A stretch of 64,000 nt of DNA from Diadema setosum (taxonomy: Eukaryota > Echinodermata > Echinoidea > Diadematoida > Diadematidae), in NCBI GenBank assembly GCA_033980235.1, contig CM067076.1, forward strand, positions 30,728,968-30,792,967, in the 5' to 3' direction. The notes under the pieces were generated by a model. That model had not been told where the DNA came from, did no database searches, and saw nothing but the letters and a program-made list of their open reading frames with translations. Every line of letters begins with the position of its first letter. The first letter of the stretch is position 1. The position numbers were made by a program, and so were the translations under genes. Positions 49,706 through 60,092 of the stretch are shown here, in pieces.

Positions 49706-49921
49706 CCTAAGAAGAGGGGCAAAACATAGGTTGGTACCAGATTCTTTACTTTGAAGGGCAAAAAGCCAGGGACACTGTACTGCATTGTAAAGATGGAGTC
49801 TTACCGTGAAGCCTGCCGAACTGGCCCGCAAAGAGATGTCCTTCCGTCTGATGATAGCGCAGTTTTCCACATGACCCGTCGCAATCAGGGCATCGTGGAG
49901 GAGATTCTGCAGTTGGTTCAT
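47248..49921 (-). CDS. PFN4: Profilin-4, core coding region of three exons, 131 aa
   Basis: Exons 49805-49921, 48074-48208 and 47248-47391 join in phase 0 with GTAAGA, GTGAGT and AG borders, giving 396 nt: 131 codons plus stop. Profilins bind actin monomers and phosphoinositides; profilin-4 is a divergent member with weak actin binding, expressed in vertebrate testis. The full length is as in vertebrate PFN4 (about 129 aa) and it aligns from end to end. Landmarks are MNQLQNLLHDALIATGHVEN, LRASSAGFT, QDGLYFHERHYKCVRADKNS with IYAK, VGMILVKT, GTYSDNMFSSVCVEAIEKLG and the final TLRQ. The GLYF...Y.CVRAD.NS.YAK pattern separates it from profilins 1-3. No damage is seen. An upstream extension is possible (see the exons at 52011 and 53788). 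Confidence 0.9.
48074..48208 (-). CDS. PFN4: Profilin-4 middle exon
   Basis: 135 nt, phase 0 at both sides, between acceptor GGGTGTAG and donor GTGAGT. Encodes LTTDEMQKLIDAFKDPPRTR, then QDGLYFHERHYKCVRADKNS and IYAKC. Confidence 0.92.
48582..48643. repeat. (CA)n microsatellite
   Basis: About 30 CA units in the first intron of the core profilin-4 gene. Confidence 0.95.
48835..49191. repeat. TTAAAGG miniature element, copy B
   Basis: Nearly identical to 8301-8668 over its length, with a small deletion before the right end (GGGTTTTTG missing). Low divergence between copies A and B suggests recent activity. Confidence 0.8.
49655..49704. repeat. Poly-A tract followed by (AT)n
   Basis: About 37 A then ATATATATATAT; lies about 100 nt downstream (minus sense) of the donor of the first core profilin-4 exon. 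Confidence 0.9.
49805..49921 (-). CDS. PFN4: Profilin-4 exon: N-terminal helix
   Basis: Encodes 39 residues from MNQLQ to GFT, followed by donor GTAAGA. A strong acceptor (TTCTTTGTCAG) lies 12 nt upstream of the ATG, so the exon probably starts at 49933. The four codons between are open (DRVK), which permits either a 5' UTR start or an in-frame upstream exon. The ATG was chosen because it aligns with the start of vertebrate profilin-4. Confidence 0.9.
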
Positions 49922-50035
49922 TTTGACACGGTCCTGACAAAGAACATTGCAGACAAAATAAGGGTAAAACAATTCAGGAAGACTGTATTGCTAGCAGCTT
50001 GATAATACCTGTAAAACCACATCATGAAAAAACTA

Positions 50036-51043
50036 GATATATCGCTACGGCGACTGATATGCCTCCGCCATAATGCATGGTTCTCCTAATAGGTCTATAG
50101 TACAATGTCTTGACAATGTGTGATGACAGTTTCACACAATTGGCAAAATATTAAAATGACAGGTTTGCCACAAATGTGCTGAATGTTCACTTTCCTAGAA
50201 CTACATGTAGGTTCAATTGGATGAATTATTCAAATGTCAGAGTGCAGGTATTTGGGGAACTGATGATTTTTACTTGACTTTTGACCCTTTTATAAGTTTA
50301 TGCATTGAGTAATTTTCAAGGTATTGAGAAAAAGTATAATTTCAGTATCAAATGGGAAAATAGCATTATCTAAACCTGGTCTTTGACCTTTGACCTCACA
50401 GTTCCACAGAAAATCACTGTTAGGTAGAACATGCATAAATATGTAAGTTTCATGATGATACCTTGAGTTACTTTCGAGATATGGAGGAAAAAGTGCAATT
50501 TAGCACTTTCACTTGACCTTTTACCTTTTGACCTTTGACCTTTTGGCAAGAAACTTCCCCAAAAATACATATTGGGTAATACATGCCATACATCAAGTTA
50601 AAAAAAAAAAAAACCTTCAGGCATATTGTATTTTAAGGAAAGTAGTGATATTTTGAGGAGTTGACCTTGACCTTTGACCCCCTGACCTTTGACCCATGAC
50701 CCCCAACTTCCCTAGATAATCACTGCCCATCGGTACAAGCATATATACTAAGTTCCATGAAGATACCTTGAACCATTTGCGAGATATGGAGAAAAACATG
50801 AAATTTCAAATTTTTTTTTCACAAAATAACCTGTGACCTTTGACCTTTGACCCTGTGACCCTAAAATCCACACAAAGTATTATCCCCCAAGGATATACCC
50901 TCATACCAAGTTTGATGTAAAACCACCACATGGTTCTTGAGATATCGACAAAAACAAAACGGGACGGACGGACGTACGGACGGACGGACGGACGGACGAC
51001 CCGAAAACATAATGCCTCCGGCCACTTCGTTGCGGAGGCATAA
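50036..51043. repeat. ~1-kb repeat with GCCTCCG/CGGAGGC ends and TGACCTTTGACC array
   Basis: Begins CTAGATATATCGCTACGGCG and ATATGCCTCCGCC; ends TGCCTCCGGCCACTTCGTTG and CGGAGGCATAA. An array of GGAC units (50963-50999) precedes the end. Inside, TGACCTTTGACC occurs exactly six times (50384, 50529, 50668, 50683, 50834, 50841), and GATACCTTGA-ATGGAGAAAAA style blocks repeat about every 150-300 bp. It is an internally repetitive, non-coding interspersed repeat in the intron between the candidate exon at 52 kb and the core gene. Confidence 0.7.
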
Positions 51044-52010
51044 AAAAAAAAAACATTTATCCAAGCATAAATTAACTATACCTGATGGTGGCAATCAAAC
51101 CATAGGATGGTGAAATGATGCATCAAATGTTAATTCAATTGCAATTCTGTAACTTTATATCTACACGTAACAGAATGAAAGTTCCATTTAATGTGATAGG
51201 TAAACTCCATTGTCTATCATTATGGAAAGACATGATTGTCAAAAACAGGAAATTTGTGACTTGATGATGAAGTTTTTTAGCACATACAAATACAATATAC
51301 AGTGTACGTAAAGGCATATGAAACTAAATAATATTCAGGATTGATTACAATGCAAAGTGTTCACGTGCACACATGCCCTGTAGTTTTGTCATTTGTATAG
51401 TGTGCACATGATTGTCAGCAACTATGAAAATGTGTGCTCATAATATCCTCACACTGTAATTTAAGCCATCATGGCCCAAGCTGCTCTTCAACTAAAAAAA
51501 CAAGTGACACATACATACTAATGTTTGGTAGAAGCCTTCTAACCATGCTATATCTTCAGTTTAGAAGCAGAAGGGCATTAATGTTCACAGACCTGCATGA
51601 CTCATCTTAACTATTTATAAGACCTACTGTGTAGGGTCTTAGAAATTCTGCCATAAATCATGAATCATATAAAACCAAAAGACAGAAAGAATGGACTAGC
51701 TTCTTGTGTATACTACTTGCTGCCATGTAAACTGCAGAATCACATCACAATTTAGAGGAGACATTGATACACACGATGAGTGACCTGGTAATATGCTTTG
51801 GGAAGCATGTATCCATTCTACAAACACATCAATCAAGATTCCGGATTTACATCAGGTAAAAATAAAAGCATTCTGCCACATTCTCTCTCAATGGCAACCA
51901 GTAGTTTATGACCTCCTACACACACTTCACACTCAACCTCTAATACTGTCACTCTGTTTACACTGTGTAGGCAATGTGTACATGCTATGATACACAACGG
52001 TAAAGTATAC
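51044..52010. other. Intronic, nothing recognised
   Basis: AT-rich DNA between the GCCTCCG repeat and the candidate exon at 52011-52118. No feature seen. Confidence 0.5.
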
Positions 52011-52118
52011 CTGTGCTGGTCTGTGAGGTACTTCAGGATCAACATGGTTTATCACAAGCTTCACTAATTCCTGGATCTTATCCAGCTGATCATACGCCGA
52101 TTTCTCCACCATCGTGAC
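52011..52118 (-). CDS. Candidate upstream exon of the profilin-4-like gene
   Basis: 108 nt, 36 codons, between acceptor TTGTCGTGGAG and donor GTATAC, phase 0 at both ends. Encodes VTMVEKSAYDQLDKIQELVK, then LVINHVDPEVPHRPAQ, a plausible amphipathic helix. It joins in frame both to the exon at 53788-53868 and to the profilin-4 exon starting at 49933. I do not recognise the sequence as a known domain. It may instead belong to a separate short gene, or be non-coding. Confidence 0.45.
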
Positions 52119-52802
52119 CTCCACGACAACATCAATGTTTCCACACCAGATTTGTGTTCTATGCCATGCCTACCACTGATCTAGTACTTTGCTATACCAC
52201 CACCTGTGTTAAGGCATGGAGAGACTGTCATACCCACTTGCTCCAGTACTTGTTTGCAGTTACCTGGCGATACGCTCAGCACGGTTCAATAGGTCATTGT
52301 GCGGTTGAGCTCCCCTTGCACTGGAATCTATTGTCTCCTCCTCCACTCATGCTCCTGAGTGGGGGAGCTCTACAGAAATTGTGATTGAGACCTCAAAAGC
52401 CTAAGAATATGACAGACCCAGCTCTAGACCCTTGATTCACAACCTTTTACCACAGATATTCAAATGTTGAGGGATATTGAATATTCTTTTTTATAGGAAC
52501 TAGTTGATACGAGATGGAGTGTTGATGGAGTATTAATATCTTTCCATCAGCTCAAGTGTCTGAGAGTACATTTTGTACCTGTTTAATGTAACAAACAATT
52601 ACTTCACTTTTCATTGTTTGACTTCAGCATATAAATGCATAAGATATTCTCTTTTTAAGTGGAAATATTCATACACAGGTTTTTTTTAAGTTTATGATAC
52701 AACTACACAAAGAAACATATAAAAATCATCAATAAAAATTGTAGGCCTACAACTGAAGTGGAATATGTTTATCCACCTATATATAACATATGACACACTT
52801 AA

Positions 52803-52865
<63 letters not shown>

Positions 52866-53787
52866 AACAAACCTGCAAATAGCACTCATGGATTCCCACA
52901 TGGAGAAGATGTTTGTTTCCAGGTGGTGCTGCAAAAATCATACAGCAACAGGCTTCCCCAAATTCATATCTCCTTGATGAAGTATATTATACAAAATCTA
53001 CAGCTCAAATCAGAGACTGAGCACCCAGCTCTCAAAAAGTTCTGTTCTCATTCAACAAATAAATTGACACTCAAAAGAACATTGTAGATTAAATATTCAT
53101 CTTGGGAATTAACAGATTTTCATGCATTGACTTTCCATCTTTATGTACAATTTTGGAAAACGATAAAAATTTGAGAAAAAGGAAAGGAATCATGTGTTGT
53201 TTGAAGGAAAGGAATAATTTACCAGTGGTTAAAATATTCCCTTCTCTCTGTTTCATATAAACCATTCATAAAATGGAACATTTTAAAAAACCCATTTTAG
53301 AATGGATAGTTGAAAGAAAAAAGAAAAAAACAAACAAAAACAAACCCCCAAACAAGAAACAAAAGAACAAGGGCAAGTACTGACTCACCCTTTTATACAG
53401 AAACTGTGAATTTCCATACGTCTACTGACATCCAACCAACAATGTACAAACACATGCACACAAACACACACACACACAACTTATAAGTTTCTTTACTTTT
53501 TAAGAAATTAGAGGGTTCAGAGGGTTTTGATGAAATCAGAGAGTTTGTTTCTAGAGGACTTTTATTTTTTATTTTTTTAGAGTTTTTCCCTTCTATATAG
53601 ATTCAATAACTCTATTATAGAGTTTTGCATTTGCAGTGGAAAAAAGCATTTTCAAAAATAATTTAACCAGGGAGGTGGAACTAACCACCTCCCTGATTTA
53701 ACTCTTCTTTTCTACTCTCTGCATCATACTATACAATGAAATTCTACATTTGATTCTTGTATTTCAATACACCGAAACGTATCTTAC
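52119..53787. other. Putative intron with (TG)n at 52805-52862 and a perfect hairpin at 53668-53695
   Basis: The TG run has about 29 units. The hairpin pairs CAGGGAGGTGG with CCACCTCCCTG around AACTAA. Nothing else was recognised. Confidence 0.6.
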
Positions 53788-54130
53788 CGGCAAACTTGAA
53801 TCCAGCCACTTCATATCTGACTGATTTGGTATTTCATCATCTCCACTGTCATCCTCCAATGTTTTCATATTATAACACAATCAATCTTTAAATGGAGAAA
53901 TTCTGGCACCACCTACAAGTTGCCTGGGAAGGATATATCGAGTTATATTTGAATCTCCTCTCTCTGGATGGTTGAATGAAGATAACTTGGTAGATATCTG
54001 ATGTGATATGAGATCTAATATGACTCCCAATGGCAGCTCTAGGTAATAATGATGACAAATTCTCTTTATATACCACTGGTTTCTCCACTCCCTGAGTTCC
54101 TTGGGAAGCTAGCAGTAAATTAGCTGATAG
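53765..54130 (-). repeat. Left arm of an inverted duplication (candidate exon plus upstream DNA)
   Basis: Reverse complement of 55232-55597 with only about five differences over 366 bp. It covers the candidate exon, its donor and about 260 bp upstream, so it would include 5' UTR and possibly promoter. The 94-codon frame at 53888-54172 within it has no recognisable domain. Confidence 0.85.
53788..53868 (-). CDS. Candidate first coding exon of the profilin-4-like gene
   Basis: ATG at 53868 followed by 27 codons, MKTLEDDSGDDEIPNQSDMK and WLDSSLP, then donor GTAAGA in phase 0. Acidic and Ser/Asp-rich. With the exon at 52011 and the three core exons it would give a 198-residue protein in a single frame. 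The whole exon with its donor is present again, identical as far as I can read, on the plus strand at 55494-55574. Confidence 0.45.
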
Positions 54131-55231
54131 CTCGATACAAACTGTGATGGCACACCTTCTGAAACCTAACAACGACCACTGGCGAACTCAGCTGCCATTC
54201 CAAGCGACAGGCTGCCGTACAGCGAAGTGATGGAAGAAGCTTTGGAAAGTTTTCCAACACAAAGCCCCAATCAGGACTCCTTCTCTCTGTACATCACTGT
54301 TTACCAAGCATTAAAGGTTGAATGCCATCTTGTACAAGTATTTCAAAAGCAGATATTTATCTTCACACTAAATTGATTCACCACACAAACTACAAGAGAC
54401 TTCATAGACTGTAGATAACTTTTCACAGCAACTATAGGATATTTTTTCTTATTTCATAAATAATGCCATAGAGCAATTTATAATCAAAATCAAGTCACAC
54501 AACTGAATGATAAACCAAGTATTGCAAAAGACATACAGAGATACTTCCACACTTTTCAATACTAAGAGAACATCACAGAACTCATGAATTAAAGTGCACA
54601 TTACAGCATAAAATAACACAAATAATGCAAGATTATGTGTCACAACAAATACAAATTGTGCCCTCTTCAGATTATCACTAAAATGAAAGGGAGCTAGACA
54701 TAATAATACACTGTAACCAAGAAAAGCATGTTAACAACATTATCAGCAGTTAATGGAAACAAGAAAGGAGCATGCTATTGATACCTGACATACTTGAGTT
54801 TAATGTATTTCCTTTCACAAAAATGTATTTTTATCTACCTAAATGCATGAACCACATGTATAACCACAGGAAAAGAAAATGTTTGCTCGGGGCATTCTTT
54901 TCACAGACCATTCCTTTAAACACAGTTTGAAGTTTGGCAATCTCTTGCAACCATAGAAATCCCAGGTAGAGAGTGCGGATTAGAGCTCTCTATTGTCAGT
55001 AAGCTAATAATGACTAGGGGCACTATATCCTAACACAGGAATTTCAATTGAGAGATTCAAGGAGGATGCGTTAGAGACCAAATAAGAGTTTTCAAAAATT
55101 GACAAAGCCTGACAAAAAGTTAGTACTTTCTGACATTATTTTGTACATGTCATACAAGGTACATGTACTTCTGAAAAACGATTTCCTTGATAGATTTACA
55201 GATAAGACTACTGCATGACAATATGTGAATT
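54131..55231. other. Spacer between the two arms; no gene recognised
   Basis: About 1.1 kb of single-copy-looking AT-rich DNA between the inverted arms. If both arms are promoters, transcription would diverge outward on both sides from here. Confidence 0.5.
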
Positions 55232-55597
55232 GTGATAGCTAATTTACTGCTAGCTTTCCAAGGAACTCAGGGAGTGGAGAAACCAGTGGTATATAAAGAG
55301 AATTTGTCATCATTATTACCTAGAGCTGCCATTGGGAGTCATATTAGATCTCATATCACACCAGATATCTACCAAGTTATCTTCATTCAACCATCCAGAG
55401 AGAGGAGATTCAAATATCACTCGATATATCCTTCCCAGGCAACTTGTAGGTGGTGCCAGAATTTCTCCATTTAAAGATTGATTGTGTTATAATATGAAAA
55501 CATTGGAGGATGACAGTGGAGATGATGAAATACCAAATCAGTCAGATATGAAGTGGCTGGATTCAAGTTTGCCGGTAAGATACGTTTCGGTGTATTG
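55232..55597 (+). repeat. Right arm of the inverted duplication
   Basis: Plus-strand copy of 53765-54130. The homology ends abruptly at CGGTGTATTG just past the splice donor. No exon that could continue it was recognised to the right, so the copied exon (55494-55574) is probably a dead duplicate or an alternative first exon for something unseen. Confidence 0.85.
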
Positions 55598-58380
55598 TAA
55601 AAAGTATTTTTTTTTAATTGATTACATGTAAAATAATCATATTATAAAGATAAAGGCGTAAATATTCATATTTGAATGACGCGCCTCAAATACAAAAACA
55701 ACAAACAACATATGTGACCGTGCATCACATAACAAACAAAAAGTTGTGCCCCTTGATTTTATCTGAGGAGTCAAAACAGGTGAAATGGGTCAACTAAGTC
55801 AATCTTGAGTTTTTCATATTTTCTGAAAGAGCCATCTTTCTTCTACATTATTCTTTAGTTTGCGATCATAACACGAATGAGAAAGTTTGTTTTCAGCAGT
55901 TTTTGTACAACTCCTTTTGGGGGGAGAGTAGAATGACCAGGTTTGTAATAGAGGCCCCTTTCATTTCTTGAAATCCTCTGTACACTCTTCACTTTCAAGT
56001 CAAATAACTTTAGACAGGATAATGCTACTGCTTTGAAATATGGCATTAATCATGGACAGAATGTGTTATTAGAAATGCCCAATTTCAGCTTAATCTGATA
56101 ATCCCTTCATTGTTGTTGCTCCTGTGGTTGGCATCCTGTGTTTTGTCCCTTTCATCGAACAACTAGCGCAGCTTGGTGAAAGATTAAGAGCTTGAATAGA
56201 CCCTGTACTTCAGAGCCTCTTTTCTCAGTTCACACCTTTCCAGAGTGTGTGCATCCTTTCCTGTATTTAGGTAGGTTAGGGGAGTCCATTTAAACTGATA
56301 CAAAGTACATCATTTTAAAGCTTAGAGTCTGCTCTTTCAGAATCTGTCCTTAACTAAAAATCCATGTCTGGCGACTTTTTGTTGGTTTTGTGGTGCAGGG
56401 TCACATATATGTACACACATTAAGACAACTGCTAATCTGCATCAAAATCTGCATTTATTACATGTGTAAGTCTGTTGTACCAAAAAAATCCTATCATAAA
56501 ATTTTTGCGATAAAACATAAAATATAAGGAGATTCACTTCTCAATAAACCCTAAACTGTAGACAGTTTAGTCTGGAAACATTTTTATTGTTCTGTTCACA
56601 TTATTTTAACAATACTTTACATCAATTTTACAAAATTTTTGCAGCATACTTCTATCCCTAACTGACATTTTAGAACTATAAAAGCACTAATGCTGGGTTT
56701 TTGTTTCATTTGCAAATGGTAAATTATGCCTTTAAGTAGATCTGCATCTAACTGCGACCAGGAATTCCACCATGCACTACAATAGCATCAGTATCCAATG
56801 TAACCTTTAGTTTGTAATTGACATTACTTGGTGCCATCTGCTGTTGCAGGAGACTAAAGGACCTAATAGGCTGCTTCTAGTACTTAAAATCAGATATCTG
56901 AATTCATAAAAAAATTCATTAATCTTAATTCATAATTTCATGATGCCTTATCCATAGATTTTTTTAAAGCTTTAAATCAGTTAGTGTATTTTTTCTTGCA
57001 ACTTTTTGAAAACTGCAAAGGCACACTTTTAATGCATCACTTACAATACATTCAATACAGATCAATGTCATCATGAATGGCAACTGAGACTTCTGAATAA
57101 TCATCATGAAACATCTTATGCCAATTTACCATATTTGCCGGTAGGCTACTGCTGAGATTTCATCACGCTAGTGCTGCTTGCATCTACAACCTGGATTCTA
57201 TCGCTTTCTCAAATGAAAATGTTGGCAAGCGTGCATGGAATGAATAAATTCCATTTTATCTTTGTGGCAGCACATACAATAAGTTGGGGGAATATGGACA
57301 GTAACATAACATTGTTGAATCAGAGAGCTGGAACCTCCCTGGTTGAATGCTGTGCATCAATTGAAGACAGTAAAAACTAGGAGTGTAGGGTCTGGGGTTA
57401 ACATTTACATTTTTGCATCTTATCTCTCTAACAGTTTCATGACTTGTACACTTTGTGAATCAGAAATATCATGCCTACAACAAAATACCTCTTTTCTCTA
57501 TTTTTAACACTGTCAGGACATCTTCTTGTGACTGTACTGAATTAGAAAGGAAGCATGAAGGAATATTTCAAGCAGTGATGCAACCCACAGGATGATTATA
57601 CAGAATGCTTTGAAATTTGTAATGCCGGTAATTAAAAAAAAAAAAGTCCAGTCACCTATCTCTTGCACCTTAATAGGGCCTACACTAATTGCAGTTTTAA
57701 CAAGATGTGTCACATCTCCCATTGCAGGATAGTTAATTCTACACAACTTCATGCAAAAAAATAAAAGAAAAAGAAAAGAAAAACAAGAAGAACTAATGTT
57801 TGCTGTCCTTTCCCGATGTATATTTGCCCTCTATTTTAGCACCAAGGTGGTATCAAATACACTTTAAATACAACATCAGGCTTGAACTGCATGCGGTATT
57901 ACCCTGTGAATGCAGATGCTGCACAGTAGACCTATGCAGTATACAGTACTCAGTATTCACATTAGAATGTAATCTCCATTGCTATCTCATATTCCTGGGT
58001 AAATCATGACTACATTTTGGCACAGTATGCAATGCATGTGGAGGCAAAAAGAATGAAAAATAAAGGCAACACTTCTCTTTGAATACAATTACCGGTAGCT
58101 GGACGCCCATATCAAAAGTGGATACAAAGTTTCTCTTCTTTCCACCTAACAGATCCTTCAAACATTTTGAAGCCATAGCAATGAAACTATTTGTCACATG
58201 GGCGGACTCAAATAATGCTCAATCACACTCGTGCCATTCACTTCAATGTACAATTTAATATAAGCATTTGTGGAATATTTACAGGACTGAAATCAAGGAG
58301 TTGTGACCAACATAAAATGCAAAATCAAAATTCTTAGTGAGATAAATTTAATTACAATACTCTTATATTCGACAACCATG
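55598..58380. other. Intergenic, no gene recognised
   Basis: Contains the TTAAAGG element fragment at 56455-56735. Open frames are short and uncharacteristic. Confidence 0.5.
56455..56735. repeat. TTAAAGG miniature element, copy D (left end lost)
   Basis: Keeps GTAAGTCTGTTGTACC, AAAATATAAGGAGAT, CAGTTTAGTCTGGAAACA and the right end GGTAAATTATGCCTTTAA. Confidence 0.7.
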
Positions 58381-58799
58381 TGAACGGGACCCTGTCTTGG
58401 TCCGGTTCCACCTGTAATTTTGGCTTGACACTTGTTCAGAATAATTATACCAGCTTCACTATCAATTCGTTATCCCTGACAATACACTATCTGCTATCAA
58501 GCGCAACACTATTTGGTTCACACCACCGTAGTGCTGATCCGGAGATGACCAGCCTGCACGCACGACGGTTTACCGCGGTTAAAACACTTGTCTTCAATTA
58601 CACTGCTTCCGTTTACATCCGGGTTCTGTGCTAACCCGCAATTATCATGAAGTATATAAATACCAATCTTCGAATTATGTGCACATTATTTTCATCTTTT
58701 TACCAATTTAACATGACCTTCATCTCTCTACTTCAGCGACACTTCCACGTCGTAACCAATCATATCTACAGGGTGTCATGCACCCGCCAGGTTCATCGC

Positions 58800-59060
58800 T
58801 CACCTGCGTTGTCCCCAGAGTCACATTAAGTGTCAAACTGTTCGCTTCCAGAACATGAACTGATTCGTGGGTGGAGCGTCCTTATATGCGAGGTTGCTGT
58901 TCCAGCTCCAAAGTGTCGCGAGGGACCCGCGTTCCGTATTCTTTGGCGTCCAAAGTCCTCCCTAGCGAGGGGCGGACCCAGTCGCTCTGCTGCGAATGCG
59001 TCGGTCTGGGAGTAGGCTCGTCCTCGGTCTCGGCGCCATCTACAAAATCATTTAAATGCA
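58800..59060 (-). promoter_or_regulatory. GC-rich stretch with minus-strand TATA box and splice donor
   Basis: On the minus strand a GC-rich block (58900-59050) is followed by CGCATATAAGGACGC (TATA box near 58886), then about 75 nt later GACAACGCAG with GTGAGCG, a near-consensus donor at about 58806. ATGGCGCCGAGACC at about 59040 follows an acceptor-like TTTTGTAG. It could be a host promoter with a first non-coding exon or part of a retroelement LTR; the sequence alone does not decide. Confidence 0.35.
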
Positions 59061-60023
59061 ACATATACCAGTGGGGTGTGTTCTAATCACACACACACAA
59101 AGATTATCAGCTTAAAATCCTGACATCACAGTGACAATTTACGAACTGCATTATTATCCAATTAACATACAAAAATTCACATAATGAAATGTTTCAAACA
59201 TTGGAAATATAACCGTGCATAGCTTATCAAACATCACCGCATCGTTTATAATATACTTTATCACTTATTCACGGGGTTCTCCGGTGCTATATGTGGTGCC
59301 CTGAAACACATTCACATCCTTTTACACGACAAAGCAGAAATCAAATCGCAATTTAACTTACCAATGACCGGTGTAATATAACCAAAATGCCTCTTCTTCT
59401 TGGCTACTGGAAGGCTGCAAAGGCTGTTGGAATACGCCTTCTGGCAGCAAACAAAATCTGAACTCTAATCAGCCAGTACACAGGCTGACGGTAAGGTGGA
59501 CGGACGGCTCCTGGCCGCAAACGAAATTGGGCTTAGACACAAAATTATCTTGCCAACTGGCGCCTGAGTGTGGCAGGTTGGTTTCCTGCCATCACGGAGC
59601 TAACTCAATGTTCTCTCGGTGAAATCAAAATGGTGTCTGCCCCGAAAAGATCCAACTCTACTGTTAAATTGCTACTCGACTACGACACTCCTTTTCGAGG
59701 CATTTGGAATATTTGATACAACTAAAAGGACTTGAACGAAAACACCTATACAGCACTCTCCCGGAACTGGAGCTATTTCCTGTCTTTTCTTTCTACATTA
59801 ATTGACATGCAAAAATAAATGAACTCCTCTCGGTCATCGATGGCGCTACTTGTAAAACATTTACACCTGTCTTATCACTTTCTCTCTCTCGCTCTCGCTT
59901 TCTCTCTCGCTCCCTCACTCGCACCCTTTGTCTCGTTATCCCTACCCGTAAACATGTTTGTCTAGTTGAATGACCGATAGGTGATGTACATGAAACAACC
60001 TGGAAATGCATTTTCAATGTGAC
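59061..60023 (-). other. Flank of the retrotransposon, possibly 3' LTR
   Basis: Immediately beyond the polypurine tract, where the 3' LTR should begin with TGTCACATTG. CAATTTCGTTTGCGGCCAGG and TGTTTGCTGCCAGAAGGC are internal near-repeats at about 59410-59530 (minus sense). I could not match any part to the leader region at 63797-64000. A TC-rich simple stretch lies at 59876-59920. Confidence 0.4.
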
Positions 60024-60030
60024 ATTTTAC

Positions 60031-60040
60031 TCCCCCTTTC
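60031..60040 (-). other. Polypurine tract
   Basis: GAAAGGGGGA on the minus strand, about 50 nt past the RNase H stop codon and just before GTAAAATGTCACATTG. This is the position of the plus-strand primer site of LTR retroelements, with the 3' LTR expected to start at or near TGTC (60024). Confidence 0.5.
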
Positions 60041-60092
60041 GAAAAATGCATTTCATAATTAAAAGAAATTACTTATAACACTATCTTTCTCT

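Noticed and set aside
49649..49972. Upstream ATG at 49972 as the profilin-4 start
   Set aside because: The segment before the usual ATG includes an acceptor (TTCTTTGTCAG) and matches no profilin; the ATG at 49921 aligns with vertebrate profilin-4.
48341..52977. Cysteine/valine- and threonine/histidine-rich frames
   Set aside because: Translations of the CA/TG microsatellites.
53888..55474. Frames of 94 and 80 codons in the inverted duplication as proteins
   Set aside because: They read through the presumed 5' UTR of the candidate exon, stop just before it and show no domain; the homology reflects DNA duplication.
59793..60017. 74-codon Arg/Glu-rich minus frame as an extra retroelement protein
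   Set aside because: Driven by a GA-rich simple repeat, located past the polypurine tract.
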